Positions 39,325 to 53,855 are shown, numbered from the stretch's first letter. The stretch: DNA of 64,000 nt from Hypoxylon rubiginosum (GCA_902806565.1 CADCXA010000014.1:1-64000); one strand, 5' to 3'. Numbers and translations are program-made. Notes: a model not told the origin generated them from the sequence alone.

Positions 39325-42300
39325 TAGTAATTATTATAAAATTTAAACCTGTAACTTTAATTTTAAAAAAACCATATTAATTTTAACTTAATTAATAAAA
39401 AATTCTAAGAACTTTATTTTACGTTTTATTAAAAGATTATTATTAACTTTAAAAAGTTTCGTTATAAGTTAAAACCTATATATTTAATAAAACCTAATAT
39501 TTTAAAAAAAAACCCTAGGTTTAAAATTTTAACTTAAATTAAATTATTTTATATTAATCGTTATAAATTTATATTAATTAAATTATTAAATTAATAAATA
39601 AGTTATTTTAATACTATAAAATAATTAAAATTTATAAAACTTATTAAATATAAAAAACTTAATTAAATATTACTTTAAATAAAACCACGATTATAAACTT
39701 TAAATTAAAATACTTATTTTAATTATTAAAATATTATAACTAAAAACTTAAAAATTAAAAACTTAAAAATTAAAACTATAAAACTTAATAATAAAATTTA
39801 ATAATAAAATTTAATAATAAAACTTAATAATAAAACTTAATAATAAAACTTAATAATAAAACCTAATAATAAAACCTAATAATAAAACTTAATAATAAAA
39901 CTTAATAATAAAATTTAATAATAAAATCTAATAATAAAACTTAATAATAAAACTTAAAATTTAAAAACCTAGTAAATTAAAACTTAAATATTTAATAATA
40001 AAACTAAGATATTAAAATCTTTAAAAACTTAAGTTTATACTTAAAATAATTACTTAAATAATTACATGTTATAAAATATAAAATTAAAAGATTTTAATTA
40101 ATATTATAAATATTAAAGTAAAAATATATATTAATATATTTTATAAAAAAAGATTTATTTAAAATATTAAAAACATTAACTTTATAAATTAAATTATTTT
40201 TAGTTTAATTAAACACTAAATAAAACTAGTAAAAAAATCTTATATTTTAAAAAAATAAATTCTTTAAAAATATTTATAAAACTTATTTTATTAGTTTAAT
40301 TTATTATTTTAATAATAAAACTTTTATTTAAATTAATAATAACATTTTTATAAAAAATATAATTATTTATTAATAACTTAATTAATAATTTAATTAATAT
40401 TTTAAAAAATATAAACTTTAAAAATAATATATTACACTTTTAAAAAAAACTTATTAAAAAACGTAAATATAAAACTAAAAAAAGTTACTTAAAAAATCTT
40501 ATATATGTTTTTAAAATAAAACTTTTTATTTAATAGTTTTTTTTTACGATTAATAAATTATTTATTATTTATTTTTTTATTTACTTTTTTTAAAAAAAGT
40601 TTTTTTAAGTATTTATTAAACACCTTAAAATTAAATATAAGTTTTATTAACCTTATTATTATTAATATAAAAAGTTAAAACTTTAAAAACATTTTTAAAA
40701 AACTAATTAAAATTAATTATAATATTAATTTTATTTAAAAATAACTTTTATTTAATATTTTTTCTTTTATTATACCTTAAAATAATTTTATTTTAATAGT
40801 TATATTAACTTTTAGTTTTATTATTTTAAATAATATAAACTTAATTATAATTATTAATATAACTATTAATAATTTAAAAATTAAAAATTAAAAAAAAAGT
40901 TATATAAAAATATATTTATATTTTTTTTTTATTATAAACCTAAAATAATAAAAAAACATTTAATTTAATAAGTTTTATATATTTTAATAGTTATTTAATT
41001 TTAATTAATATTTTATTTAACTTAAATATATTAATTAATTTAAGATTTTTAAAACCTTTAAATTTATATTTTCCTTAAAAATTAAACGTAAAATTAAAAT
41101 TTTAATTTTTAAATATATTATTTAAAAAGAAGTAAAAAATAAGCTTAAAAAAGCTTTTATTATTATTAACTTAAAATAACGTTTAATAATTAAAAATTAA
41201 ATTAACGTTTTAAAAAAAAAAAAAAAAAATATATATACTTTTTTAAAATAATTAATAATTTAATTTTTAATTATAAAGTTATTATATTTAAAGTTAAATT
41301 ATAAAATAAACTAATTAGTAATAACATTTATTTTTATATATTATAAAAGTTTTTATTTTTAACTATTAAAAAGTAACTGGTTATTTATATTAAAAAAAGC
41401 TTTAACGATTTAAAAACTATAAATTTTAAGAACTTTAAAAAAATAATAATTAAATAAATAAACTTTTATTTGTAAATTTTTAATATAAATAAAAATAAAA
41501 TTATTATTAACTATATTAAATATAATTTAAATAATAAAAATAATAATAATATTATTAATTAAAAAACTTAGAAAATTAAAATTAATATTTAAACCTTATT
41601 AAAATTTACTATAAAAAAAAGCTTATTTTCGCCACTTTTAATTAATAAAATTAATAAACTTATTAAATAGTTTTTTAAAATAAAAATCTAAAATATTAAT
41701 TTAAAAAAAAAGATTAAAAATATAAAAAATAAGCTTTATAATTTTAACCTTTATTTTAATAATTAAAATTTATATTAAGCCGAAGCTATTATATTAATTA
41801 ATATATTAAATATAAAAGGTTTTTTTTTTAATTTATAAATTAATTAAATTAAATTATTAATTAATTAAACCTTATTAAATTATTAACAAATATTTAATTT
41901 AAAATATATAAACTTAAAGTTAAATTATAACTTTTAAAATTATTATTTTTATAAAAATATTTTTTATTTTATAATAAGTTATAAAATAATTAAGTATTTA
42001 AATAATAATAATATTTTATATTATAATTATATAAATAAAAAATATATTTTAAAAAAAAACAATAAAAAATATAAAACTTATAAATATCCTAATTTTTAAA
42101 TATATTATTATTAAAATATATTACTAAAAAGTTTTTATTAAAATAAATATTTTTAGTTATATTAAAAAATATAATTTAAATAATAACTTAATTACCTGTT
42201 ATATAAAATATTATTAAATATAAATTAAAATCTTTTATAAGATATAAATAAATAAAAAAAAAAGAAAACTATAAAGGTTTTATTTATAAAAAAAATTAAA

Positions 42301-42820
42301 CTAGGTTAACATTTTTTATTTAAATGTTAATTTTATTTTAAATTTAAATAATAACTTAACTTTTAATAATTTAAATATATATATTTATTATTATAAAAAA
42401 TAAATATAAAAAAATTCTAATTAAATTAAAATATATATAACTTTTTAAATAAAAAACTTTAATTAAATTTTTAATATTAAATAAAAAATAGGTTTTAAAA
42501 AAAACCTTGTTAATATTAATATTAAAAATAAAAATAATAATATTAAAAAAGTTTTATAAAAACTTTTAAAAACTATTAATTTTATTAAAAACTTAAGATT
42601 TATTAAAATTAACGCTTTTTTTAATTATAAAATTTAAAAATTTTAACTTAAAAAAATTATAACTAACTTAAACAAGTAATTTTTAATTATTTAAAAAAAA
42701 ATAACTTAAATAATATCGGGATTTATAAGCTTATTTAAAAATATATTAAATAAATTATAAACTTATTTTATTTTTATATATATTATTAAGTTTATTATTA
42801 AAAAATATAAAAAAAACCTT
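39325..42820 (-). mobile_element. R2 module, copy 3 (inverted)
   Basis: Reverse complement of R2, adjoining LTR copy E and running into inverted R1 at about 42820. The R1/R2 junction is the same as at 30920, so the fused R1-R2 form exists twice in opposite orientations. The 13-bp array lies at about 39781-39955 as its complement. Confidence 0.6.
39781..39955. repeat. 13-bp minisatellite in R2 copy 3
   Basis: Complementary form of the R2 array (AATTTAATAATAA-type units), same period and position within the module. Confidence 0.8.
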
Positions 42821-45800
42821 ATTAATATAAATAAAATAAACTTAAAACTTAAAACTTAAAAAAACTTTATTTAAGTTAATTTAATTAATAAAAAGAAGTT
42901 TTTATTATCGCTTTTTTATATAGGTTTTTTTTATATATAAAAAAATCTTATTTATTATAATTTAATTATATATATTTAATTTTTATTTTAATTTTTAATT
43001 AAAATAAAACTATATAAAAATAAGGATAAAATAGTTACGGTGGTTAATATAAAAACGTAATTTAGTTTAATTACTAAGTTTTATATAATAAAATTTAAGT
43101 TTTTAATATTTAAAATTTATTTAATATAGTTAAAATTTAAATTTTATATTTTTATAAAAATTATAAAAGTTATAAAAAGTTTTATTTAAATTAAAAACCA
43201 GTTTTTATAATATTTAATTTATATTATAAAAAACATTTTTATATTATTTAAACTATTATTAAAATTAAATTTTATTTTTTTTATAAAATTAAGTTTTTAT
43301 TATAAAAATTTTAAAATAATAAATAACTTAATTTTTAAAAAAATATTAATAAAAATACTATTAATATTTAATTAATTAAATAAAAGATAAATAAAAAAAT
43401 TAATATAATTAAAACTTATTTTAAAAAACTATTAGTTACTAATAACTAAAATTATATTAATAACTATAAAAAACTTATAATAAAAAAAATAAATAATAAT
43501 AAAAAAAAAAGGTGTTTTATTTTATAAAATAAGTTTATAAATATTATTAACGTTAATTAATAAAATAAACTTTTTTAACTTTTTTAATAATTTTTATAAT
43601 AATATATAAATTAATTTAATAAATATTTTTAAATATAATTTTAATAAAAATAAAATAATCTTTTATATATTAATAAATAATAATTTCTTTAAAACTATAA
43701 AAATTATTATCTAAAAAGTTATTAGAAAAATAAAAAAAAAATAAAAATAAAAATTAATATAAAATAAAAATTAATTTTAGCTTAATTTTTATTAATATTA
43801 TATATAAGTTTAAAGTTTTAAAAGTTAATTTTATTAATAATATTTTTATTAATAAATCTATATTATTAAAATTATTTAATTAAAAAAAAAAGTTTTTTTA
43901 ATTAATATAAAACTAAGTTAAAAACTTTTTAACGTTTTATAAAAAAAACTTTTATAAAAATATCCACCTTAAATTTATAACCTAGTTTTATAGTAAACAC
44001 TTAAAATCTAATAAACTTAAAGCGATTAAAAAAAAATTAAAAACTTTTAAAATAATTAATATTAAAAAAGATATTTTTATTAAAATATTTTATAAAAAAG
44101 AAATAATTTTAACTTAAGATTTTAATAAAATTAATTATATAAAAAAGAATATAACGTTTAATTATATAATTAAAACTATTTTATATTTTATATAATAAAC
44201 TAAAAGTATTTTATTTTTTATTTTTTTTAAAAACAAAGTTATTTAAATTTTAAAAAAGCGCTTAAAAAATAATATTTTATAAAAAAACCACAGCTTATAT
44301 TAAAACATTTAATTTATTATTAAAAAAAAAAAAAAATCTTTTAAATTAATTAATTTTTATATTAAGTTTAATAAAAAAATAATCTAGGACGTTTTTTTAT
44401 TAAAAAATTATAAAAAGTTTTTTATAAAATTTATAATATATTAAATTTTATTTATAATAAACTAGTTTTTAAAATATAATTAAATAAAATTAAACCTTTT
44501 TAATAAATAACTAATAGTTTTTATTATATTAATTAAATTAATAAAAATAATAATATTATTATAAAAAACAATAAATTTAATTATTTATTTTTTAAAAATA
44601 GTTATTTAAATGTTTTATAACTTTATATTAAATAAATATAAGTTTTTTTTTAATAATATAAAAGTTAAAAAATTAATTATTTAATATAAAAATTAAAAAG
44701 TTTATTTTAAAATATAGCGCTTTATTTTTAAATATATAAAAAATATTAATATTATTTTATTAAATTTTAAACTTACTAATATAATAACAAATAAAAAAAA
44801 GTTAAAATTTTACCGCTTAATAATAAAAATTATAAAATATATTTATAGTATTTATAAAAAAAAACCAACCCTATTAAAAACCTTTAAAATATAAAAATAA
44901 AATTCTTATAAAAATATAAAAAATATTAAGTTTTTTATTAACGTTATTATTTATTTTAAACTTTAAGTTAAATTATATATTTTAATTATTATATTTTTAA
45001 TAAAACTGTTTTAAAAAAAACACCTTATAAAAATAAATAAAAAATAAAAAATAAGTTATATAAATATTAAAAAATACACTAAGTAACATTTTATATTTTA
45101 TTAACTTTAATTATATTTATAAAAAACTAATTATTTTATAAATAAATATCTTAAAAAATAATTAAAGTTATATATTAAAATAATTTAATAATTAAAATAT
45201 TTTTTATTTTTTAAGATATAAATTAAATATATAATATAAAGTTAAAAAAAAATTATAATATTTTAAAATTTAAAACCTTAGTTATTATAAAGTTTTTTTA
45301 TTAACTATAAATTTATTTTTATAATATTTACTTTTTATTATAAATAAATATAAAAATATTAATTACTTAGTTAAATAATAAATTTATAAGTTTATTAAAA
45401 ATAAAATTAATTTAATAGATTATTTACATTAAATTATTTAATTTTAAAATTAAATATATACTTAGTAAATTTAATATAATAATTAACTTTTTATTTTATA
45501 AAAAAAAAGGCCTTTTAAATAAAAAAAATAATTAATGAAAAAACGATATTAATAAATATATTAATAGTTAAATTTATTTTATTTAGATTATTTTAATTTT
45601 TCCAGCTTTTTTTAATATTAAATATCTTTTATTATAACCATTAAAAAACTAAAGTAATAAATCTTAAAAAATTATAAAATATTTAAGCATTTTTACTTAT
45701 CTTTTTTATATAAGAAATAAAAAAATAATAAAAAATTAATATGTTAAAATAAGATTTTAAAATAAAATATTTTAATATATAATAACTAAAAATATTTTAT

Positions 45801-48800
45801 AAAAAGAACTTAAAAAAAAGTTCTATTAATAATAAATTATTAATTTATTTTTATAAAAAAAGTTAATTATTTAAAAAAGTTATATTAAATATAATTATAA
45901 AATATATAACTTTATAATTAATAAAATAAAAAATATATATTATTAAAAAAAAAAAATTTTAAATATAATTTAAGTTATTTTTATATATTTTAATTATTAA
46001 AAATCTTAAATTATTAAGTTTTATAAACCGGGCTTATATAATAAACTAAGTGGTTTTTTTATTATATAAATTATTAATATATAATATATATTTTATAATT
46101 AAAAAAAAAAAGTTATTATAAAAATAAAAATTATAATTAATTTTATTTAAAGAAAAATTATTTTTAACTATAAAACTTTTTTATTAATAAAATATAATAA
46201 GGGCTTAAAGTTTAAAAAAACCTTTAAAAACGCTTATTTAAAAATAAAAATAAAAAGAAAAATAAGTTTTTCTTATTATTTTAAAATATAAAACCAAATA
46301 AAAGTTAATTATAAAAAAATTATTAAAAGACTTTTTTAAATTTTAAATAAAAATAATAAAAACTAAATATTATATTTACCTAAGATTATTTAAGTTAATT
46401 AAGTGTTAATTAAACTTAATAAAATTTTTTTATATAAAATTATATATAAACGAAAAATTATAATATTTATTAAAATTATAATTTTTATATAATAAATATT
46501 TAAATAAAATAAAATAAAAAATTATAAAAAGCTTTTAATAATTTAAATAAGATTTTTATAAAAAAAAAAAAGATTTTTAAAAACTAATTATTACTTTTAT
46601 AAAAAAAAGAAAAAAAATAATTAAATAAAAAAATAAAAAATACACAAGATAAATTAAAAATATAATATTATAAAAAAACGATTTTATATTTTTATTTAAT
46701 ATTCTTTATCAAATTAATATTTTAAATAAAAATAAACTTTATTATAATTAATTAAAACCTTATTTAATTAATTAAGTTTATAAAAAAAACAAATATAATA
46801 TTTATAAACTAAGTGATATTATTTTAAAAACCATGTTTTTAGAAAATTAATTTAAACTTTTTATAAAAAACAAATAAAAATACTAAGAATTTAATAATTT
46901 TTTTAATAACTTTTAAACTATAAAACCAAATAATAAATAATTTAATTAAAATAAAAATAATATTTTTTATAATAAAAAGAAAAATATTAAAGTATTTAAT
47001 TATTTTATAAGTTAAAAAGTAACAAATTTAACTATTAGAAAAAATAATATAAAAATTTATTAAAACGATTTATATTAAAATAAACACATTTTAATTAATA
47101 ATAAAACAAAATAATAAACTATTAAAATTATTTTAAAAAATAAGATTATTTTTAAAAATAAAACCTTTTAATTATAATAAATTAAGGTTTATTCTTTTAA
47201 AAAAATAAAAAAGAAATATATTATTATATTAAACTTTAAAACGTTTATTAGTTTTAAATTATATTAATTAATATAAAAGTAAAATAATTATTAGTTTAAA
47301 AAAATAAAAAAAAATAACTATATTTATATTTAATATTATAACTAAGAATCCACGGATATATAATATATAATTAATATATAACTAAAAAATCTTATTTAAA
47401 ACATTTTATTTATTTTTTTTCTTATAAATTTTAAATTTTTATTATTTAAAGTTAATTTATTTATTTAATTTTTACTTTATTTTTTTATTTATTTTAAAAT
47501 TAAATTAATTTTACTAATAAAATAAAAAGGTGTAATATTTAATATAAAAGTTTTATTTTTTATTTTACTTAACTTAAAATTTTAATATTAAACTATTAAA
47601 ACTAAATTAATAAATTTTTTAATATAAAATCTTTAATTAAAAAAAAATCTTAATATTTTTAAACTTAAAAATTCCTAAATTAATAATCTTAAAATTTACA
47701 CTTTTTATTAAATATTAAAATAATATAAATGTTATAAAATTTTTTTATAACACTAAAAATAAATTTATAATTAAAAAAAACCACATTTTAATATAATTAA
47801 TAAAATTAAACACTTTTATATAATATTAATAATATTAGTAAGCTATTTTATTTAAAAAACTATATATTTAAATAAAAAAACTAAAAACATAGTAATTATT
47901 TTATATAAATTTATTAAAATAATTATTTAAAAAACTTATATATTTAATATTAATAAATAAAAATAGTAATTATTTTAAAGGTAATTATTTAAAAAAAGGA
48001 TAATAATTTTATAAAAACTAGTTATTTATTAAAAACTTTTATTAAATATCTTTTAAAAAATATACCAGCTAATAATAAAGCTATTAAATATATAAAAATT
48101 TATATTATAAATTATCTAATAAATTATATTAATTAAACTTTTTTATAAAATTATTAAGCTTTATTAATTTATAAGTGTTTATTATTAATATAAAACCTAA
48201 AAATTAAAAATTAAAATTTTAACTAAAAATCCATTAAATTATTTATTAAGAATAATAAAAATAATAAAACTAGAAATTTTATTATTATATAAAACTTTAA
48301 AAAGCTATAAAAATTAATAACTTAAAAAAATATAAATTATAATAGTTTTTTTAACCCGGAACTTATTTTAATTAATAAAAGTTATAATATAAATTTAAAA
48401 TTAGTTTTTATATTTAAAATAATTTAATTAAAAATAATAAATTATTTATTTATTTATAGTTATTTATATAATAAAAGTAATAACTAGTTAAAAATAAATT
48501 TAATATTAAAAGTTTAATTTATTTATTAAATATTAATTTAAATATTAAAATTTTAAAAAAACTAATTACAATATATTTTATTTATAATAAAATATAATCT
48601 TTTAAATAACCTTATTAAAAGTTTTATATTAAACTGGTTTTAAAAAAATAAATTAAGGTTATAATTATAAAAAATAAATAATATATTTATAAAAACGTTT
48701 TAAACTTAAAAATAAGTTTTAATATTTATATTAAACTTTTTTTAAAACGTATATTTAAATATAAAAACAATATTATTATTATTAAATATTTTAAATTCTT

Positions 48801-50824
48801 TTAAATAAATAAAAGTAAATATAATTACCGTAATTTAAATATTTTCTACCATTTTAAAAAATGATTTAAAATATTTTAAAAAAACTAAAAAATTTAAAAA
48901 AAAAGGAAATATAAAAAATAAACATTATTATAAAATTCTTAGCTTTTTATTATTTTAAAAAAAGCGGGTATTATTAATTAAAAACTGGTTTATATATTAT
49001 ATTAATATTTTATTAATTTATAATTAAAATTAATAAAAATTTATTTATATAATAAACTATTTAATAAAATACCTATATAAAATTATATAAATATAAAAAA
49101 TATTTAGTACCTTTTTTTTACTTTAATTAATATAGTTTATTTTATATTTTTTAATTTTTTTTTTAAAAAAACTTAAAATAATAATATTTTATAATTATAA
49201 TAATAATATATAAAAAAATAAAAATAATATCCGTTAATATTATAAACTTTTTAAAAGATATTTATTATATTAATAATATTATTAATTAATAAAAATATTA
49301 ATTAAAGCTTTTAAAACTTATAATAATAACGTTTTTTTTTTTTTTTAATTAAAACCAAATTTATATACCACGGTTATATTATAAAATATCTTATTTTTAC
49401 TAGAAATAAACTTTAAATTTTAATATAAAAAACTTATATTTATAATTATAAACTTTTTAATTTTATATAAAAATAAAAAATATAATAAATTATTAAAAAT
49501 TAAAGAATTTTAATTATTTATTATAAAAAATATATTATTTATTAAATTAATCTATAAAATTAAAACATTATAAACTTTAAAAAACTATAAAATAAATAAT
49601 TTTAATAATATTATATCTATTTTAATTAAATAATATAACCTACGATTTATTTTTTTAATAACTTATTATAACTTTATAATATTAAATAAAAACCTTAATA
49701 ATTATATAATTTTTTATTTTTACGTAATATTAATTAATATAATAAAAAAACAAATATATATTTTTAACATTTTTATAAATAAAATAAATCTTTTTTTTAT
49801 TAAAATATAAATATTATTTATAAATTTAAATAAAATATATAATAATAATAAATAAAAAATAGTAATTAAAAACCTTAAAAATTTATATTAAATTTAAATT
49901 ATTTTTTAAAATAATAATTAAACATATAATTATTAAATAACATATATTTTTTATTTATTATTTAAAAAACTAACCATTTTATTTTAATTATTAAAAAATA
50001 AAAATTTTAATTAAATTTTAATTTTAAATACTTTTATAAAAACAACGTTTAAATATATTAAAATTAAAATAATTACTAAAAAGCTTTTATTTATTAAGCG
50101 GTTTATAATATTAATTAAATTAATATATAATTTTATATTTAAAATAAGCCCGGCGAGATTATAATTTATAGTAATTAATATAATTAAAAACATTAAAAAT
50201 AACTTTTTAAATAACGGTTTATTTAATCTTTTAAATAACTTTTTAAACTTTAAGCTTATAAAAAAAAAAAAAAGTAAAACTAAAAACAGCTTAAAAAAAA
50301 CGTTATTATTATAATTACTTTTAATAAAATTATATAAAAAACTAGGACTTAATATTTTTTTAAAAATAAAATTAACTTTAAAAAATAATATAAATATTTA
50401 TTAAAACTTAATTATAACCTGGTTTTTTAAATAAATCCAGCTTAAAAAATTAAATATAAATAAAAATTATTTATATTAATTAATAAATAAGTAACTAATA
50501 TATAAAAAACCGTAATAAATAAACTATAACTTATTAATTTTTATAATTAAATAAGTTAAAACCAGTATATTACTTTAATTAATACGGTTAATAAATTACT
50601 TAAAATTAAAAAACTATTTATAAAAAAAATATATTTTATATTAATTAAAAAATAAAAAAAAACTAATAATTTTATAAAGTTAAATAATAAAAACAAACTT
50701 ATAATATAACCTGTAAAAAAGGTTTTAAAATAAATTAATCGGTTTAATATAAAAAGAAGTAAATAAATGGTTTCTTTTTATAAATTTAAATTAAAATAAA
50801 ACCTTATTTAAATTTAAAAAAAGG
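42821..50824 (-). mobile_element. R1 module, copy 3 (inverted)
   Basis: An ~8-kb reverse-complement copy of R1 between R2 copy 3 and LTR copy F. It lacks both insertions seen in R1 copy 1 and so supports their empty sites. A 60-codon open stretch at 50011-50193 (minus) is readable in all three copies with substitutions and is probably a fragment of the ancestral coding sequence near the F end. Its residue composition is skewed to I, L, N and K by C-to-T change, and I could not assign a family. Confidence 0.6.
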
Positions 50825-51104
50825 TTATAATAAAATATAATAATTAATACTTTATAAAAAATTATATAACTATTTTATAACTAAATTCTTTTTATTTTTT
50901 TCTTTTAAAAAACTTATAAAGTTTTTTATAAAATTAAATAACTATATATTATAAAAATATATTTTTTTTAATAAAATATTTTAAATATATTAATCGAAAC
51001 GTTTTTTAAATTATTTTTTAAATTAAATGTAATTTAAAATAAATAATAATATAATTACTATTTAAACTAAAAATCACCAGTATAAAAATAAAACTTTATT
51101 ATAA
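50825..51104 (-). repeat. LTR-like repeat, copy F (inverted)
   Basis: Inverted LTR-like copy closing the 12-kb inverted element E-R2-R1-F (39044-51104). I found no convincing matching target duplication outside E and F, which may have been erased by mutation. Confidence 0.65.
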
Positions 51105-52345
51105 TATAAATAAATTAATTAAATTATTAATAAATAAATAATAAAAAATTAATTTTTTTATTTTTATAAAAATTAAAAAACTGTTATTTTTATTAAAATT
51201 AATTTTTTAATAATTTATTTAATAATATTAATAATAAATTATATTAATATTATATATATTAATAATTATATATTTTAATATTATATTTATAATCTTTTAA
51301 TTAATTAAATTTAATAAAAATTTTAATAATAAATATTATTTTAAAATTAATTATTTAATTTAATATTTTTTTATTATATAATATTTATTTTTATAATATA
51401 AATATATTAATATATTTAAAATAATTAATTATATTTTATTTATTAATAATATCCTTAATTAAAAAAGTTTATAAATATATATAATAAAATTATTTAAAAA
51501 AATAATTAAATAATATATAAATAAATAAAATATAATAATTATTTTTATAAAAAAATTAATATTATTATTTTTTATATAAATTAAATAAAAATTATATTTA
51601 TATTATATTTAATTATAAAATTTAATATAATTTTAAATAATTTAAAAGTTATAATATATTATAATAATAATTAATTAATTAAATTAATATATATAAATAT
51701 TAAATTATTATAAATTAAATTATAATATATAAATATTTATAATTATTAATTATAATAAAAAATATTCATAAATTAAATTAAAATTATTTATATTTTTATA
51801 AAAAATATAATAATAATTAATTTTATTAAAATATTTATTATTAAAAAGTTTATTATATTTATATAATAATTAAATTTAATAAATATATAAAAAGAAATTA
51901 AATTTAAATAAATTTATAAACTTATAAAAAAATTTTAATAAAATAAAAAACTTTTTATTTAATAAAAAAAATATTAAAAAATAAATTTTAATTATTTAAG
52001 TTTTTTTATTAAAAATAAAAAAGTTTAAAAAATATATTAAATAATAAAAAAATATATTAAATAATAAAAATTTATTTTAAAAAACTTATTTAAATTTTAT
52101 ATATAAATTAATAATTAAAACTATAATAATTTTATTATAAAATTATTTTAAAAAATTATAAAAACATATATAATTAAAAAAAAACATATTTAATATATAT
52201 AATAAACCTTTTAATTAAATATATATATTATTTAATATTAATAACTATTTAAATACTTTTTACCTTAAATATTATTATTATTTACGTTTTATTTTTTTAT
52301 TACGATATAAATATTTTACACTTAATATAAGATATCTTTTATTAA
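51105..52345. other. A+T-rich DNA up to the compositional edge
   Basis: Featureless A+T-rich sequence with no recognised repeat family or gene. It gives way at about 52330-52350 to DNA of ordinary composition within a few tens of bases. About 210 bp of ordinary DNA (52346-52557) then leads to the 3' end of the deacetylase gene. Confidence 0.65.
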
Positions 52346-52557
52346 GACTTAGGCTCCTGTTACACAAGCCTAGCACTTACTATCCGGAAGATATCACGGC
52401 TTCTGGGATGGTAGGATTGGCCACCTTGGTCACCAGGGGTAGGGATGGAATAGGCTCCTTCGTCCGTTAGGCCTCTTTGGCCGACATTGCTGTATATGCA
52501 TGGACTTCGGCAGCTGTTAGGTTTCTAGCTCTTTATGTAACAACGTCGTTGTTTTCC

Positions 52558-53685
52558 TCATCGCTCAGACAGTCCCGTGGCAAGGGTATCAAGATTCCAA
52601 GTGTTCTCCGGAGCAAAGAGCCGCGCGAAATGGGCAGCAATATCGCTTCTCTTAGCAACCCAAGCGCCGTCAAACTTGCTTACATATCCGAGGAAGCGAA
52701 TAAGAGAGGCTACACGTCCAGGCCGCATGATGCGGGCATGCAAGCCGATGGACATCATCGTCCCGCTCTCGTCGGACTCGCGGTACAGGACGTCGAACGC
52801 GGCCTTGAGATAGTCGAAGAAGTCGGTAGACCCGGTGAACCCGGGACCGGACTGGCCGCCCCAGAAACGGGCGTCGTTCGTGTCGAGGGCGTACGGGAGG
52901 ATGAGCATCGGCCGGCCGGAGACATCGGCGAAATAGGGGCGGTCGTCGTTCGAGGTAGCCGAGTCGTACAGCAGGCCCTCCTCAGCCATCACGCGGCGGC
53001 TGTTCTCGGTGATTGGCGGTCTAGGAAAGGCGCCCAGGATCCTCTTGCCCGTGATCTCCAACGTCTGGTCGACCGATTGGCGGAGATCGGCTCGCTCCAT
53101 CTCTTCGGAGAGGCCGACGCGGCTGATGGAGCGGGTTCCGTGAGAGGCTATGTCGCAGTTCTCTGCCCTTAGTCGCTCGCCTAGCTCTGGGTTTGCGAGG
53201 AGAGCTTCGGATGATAAAAAGACGCTGAATGGTACATCAAACTCCTTGAAAATACGCAGCAGGCGCCATATTCCCACTCGCGTCCCGTATTCATATTCGC
53301 CTTCCTGCACTTTGAAGCTGAGAGTTAGCAAACTTCTGTGTAGGTAGGACCCTTGAGGCGCCCAGGCGCGTCTTTGGGATTATAACTCCTGATGATAAAT
53401 TTGCGAGGGAAAATCCGACCATTGTTGGAAAAAGGGGGGTGGCTCGAAAAAAAAAAAGGGAGGTAGTTACACACTAAGGTCTCGCTCAGTCGCGGGAAGA
53501 GCACTTCTCACCCAAGTCCGCGAGTCACGCGCGGTGTCGCCGAGGAGTGGGTTTCGCTCGGTGCCTTCTTCATAATTGATAGCAAAGTTGATGGCGACCT
53601 TTTTGCCCCCAGGCCATGAGAATTTAGGAGGGCGGTCTCCGTATCCAGTAAAGTCTCGCGGACGAGCTGTAGCAGTATCAATCAT
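52558..53685 (-). CDS. PuuE/allantoinase-like polysaccharide deacetylase family protein
   Basis: Two exons on the minus strand. The ATG is at 53683-53685 and the intron is about 53305-53472 (319 residues) or 53318-53470 (324 residues). The first choice has a good CTAAC branch site but a GTGTAA donor; the second has a GTAACT donor and a poorly placed branch. The product resembles the PuuE branch of the NodB-fold family, which includes cofactor-free allantoinases: NYEEG at 37-41, then YEYGTR-x-G-x-WR, an ASHG motif, LPYALDTND, and GLHAR near the end. There is no signal peptide, so it is probably cytosolic, unlike cell-wall chitin deacetylases. It is divergent from the Zn2Cys6 regulator. Substrate is not shown by sequence; purine- or pyrimidine-derived amide hydrolysis is a family-based guess. 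Confidence 0.8.
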
Positions 53686-53782
53686 AATAATATAGCTTTC
53701 TACGGATCTCCAGGGACCTAAGGTCGAATAATCACCGACTCCTTCGCATCACTTATACCGATTCATGCAATTAAGCTTACTT

Positions 53783-53793
53783 CCGTAATGCGG
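53783..53793. promoter_or_regulatory. Candidate CCG-N5-CGG site in divergent promoter
   Basis: CCGTAATGCGG is an everted pair of CGG triplets, one arrangement bound by Zn2Cys6 dimers. It sits between the divergent deacetylase and regulator genes. An occurrence by chance is quite possible. Confidence 0.3.
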
Positions 53794-53848
53794 GTTATGG
53801 ATGTTACCAGTACACTAAATCGCACTAGCTAGCTATATGTGGTCCCGG

Positions 53849-53855
53849 TATATAA
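53849..53855 (+). promoter_or_regulatory. Candidate TATA box of the regulator gene
   Basis: TATATAA lies about 100 bp upstream of the regulator's ATG (53956), a plausible distance for a fungal promoter. Confidence 0.4.

Noticed and set aside
50011..50193. A 60-codon open reading frame on the minus strand as a gene
   Set aside because: It lies in an RIP-decayed R1 copy and is matched by altered versions in two other copies; treated as a fossil, not a functional gene.
1..52345. Mitochondrial or plastid DNA, given the A+T richness
   Set aside because: No organellar genes, rRNA or tRNA; multiple mutated LTR-element copies and an intact nuclear-type retrotransposon fit RIP-affected nuclear DNA.
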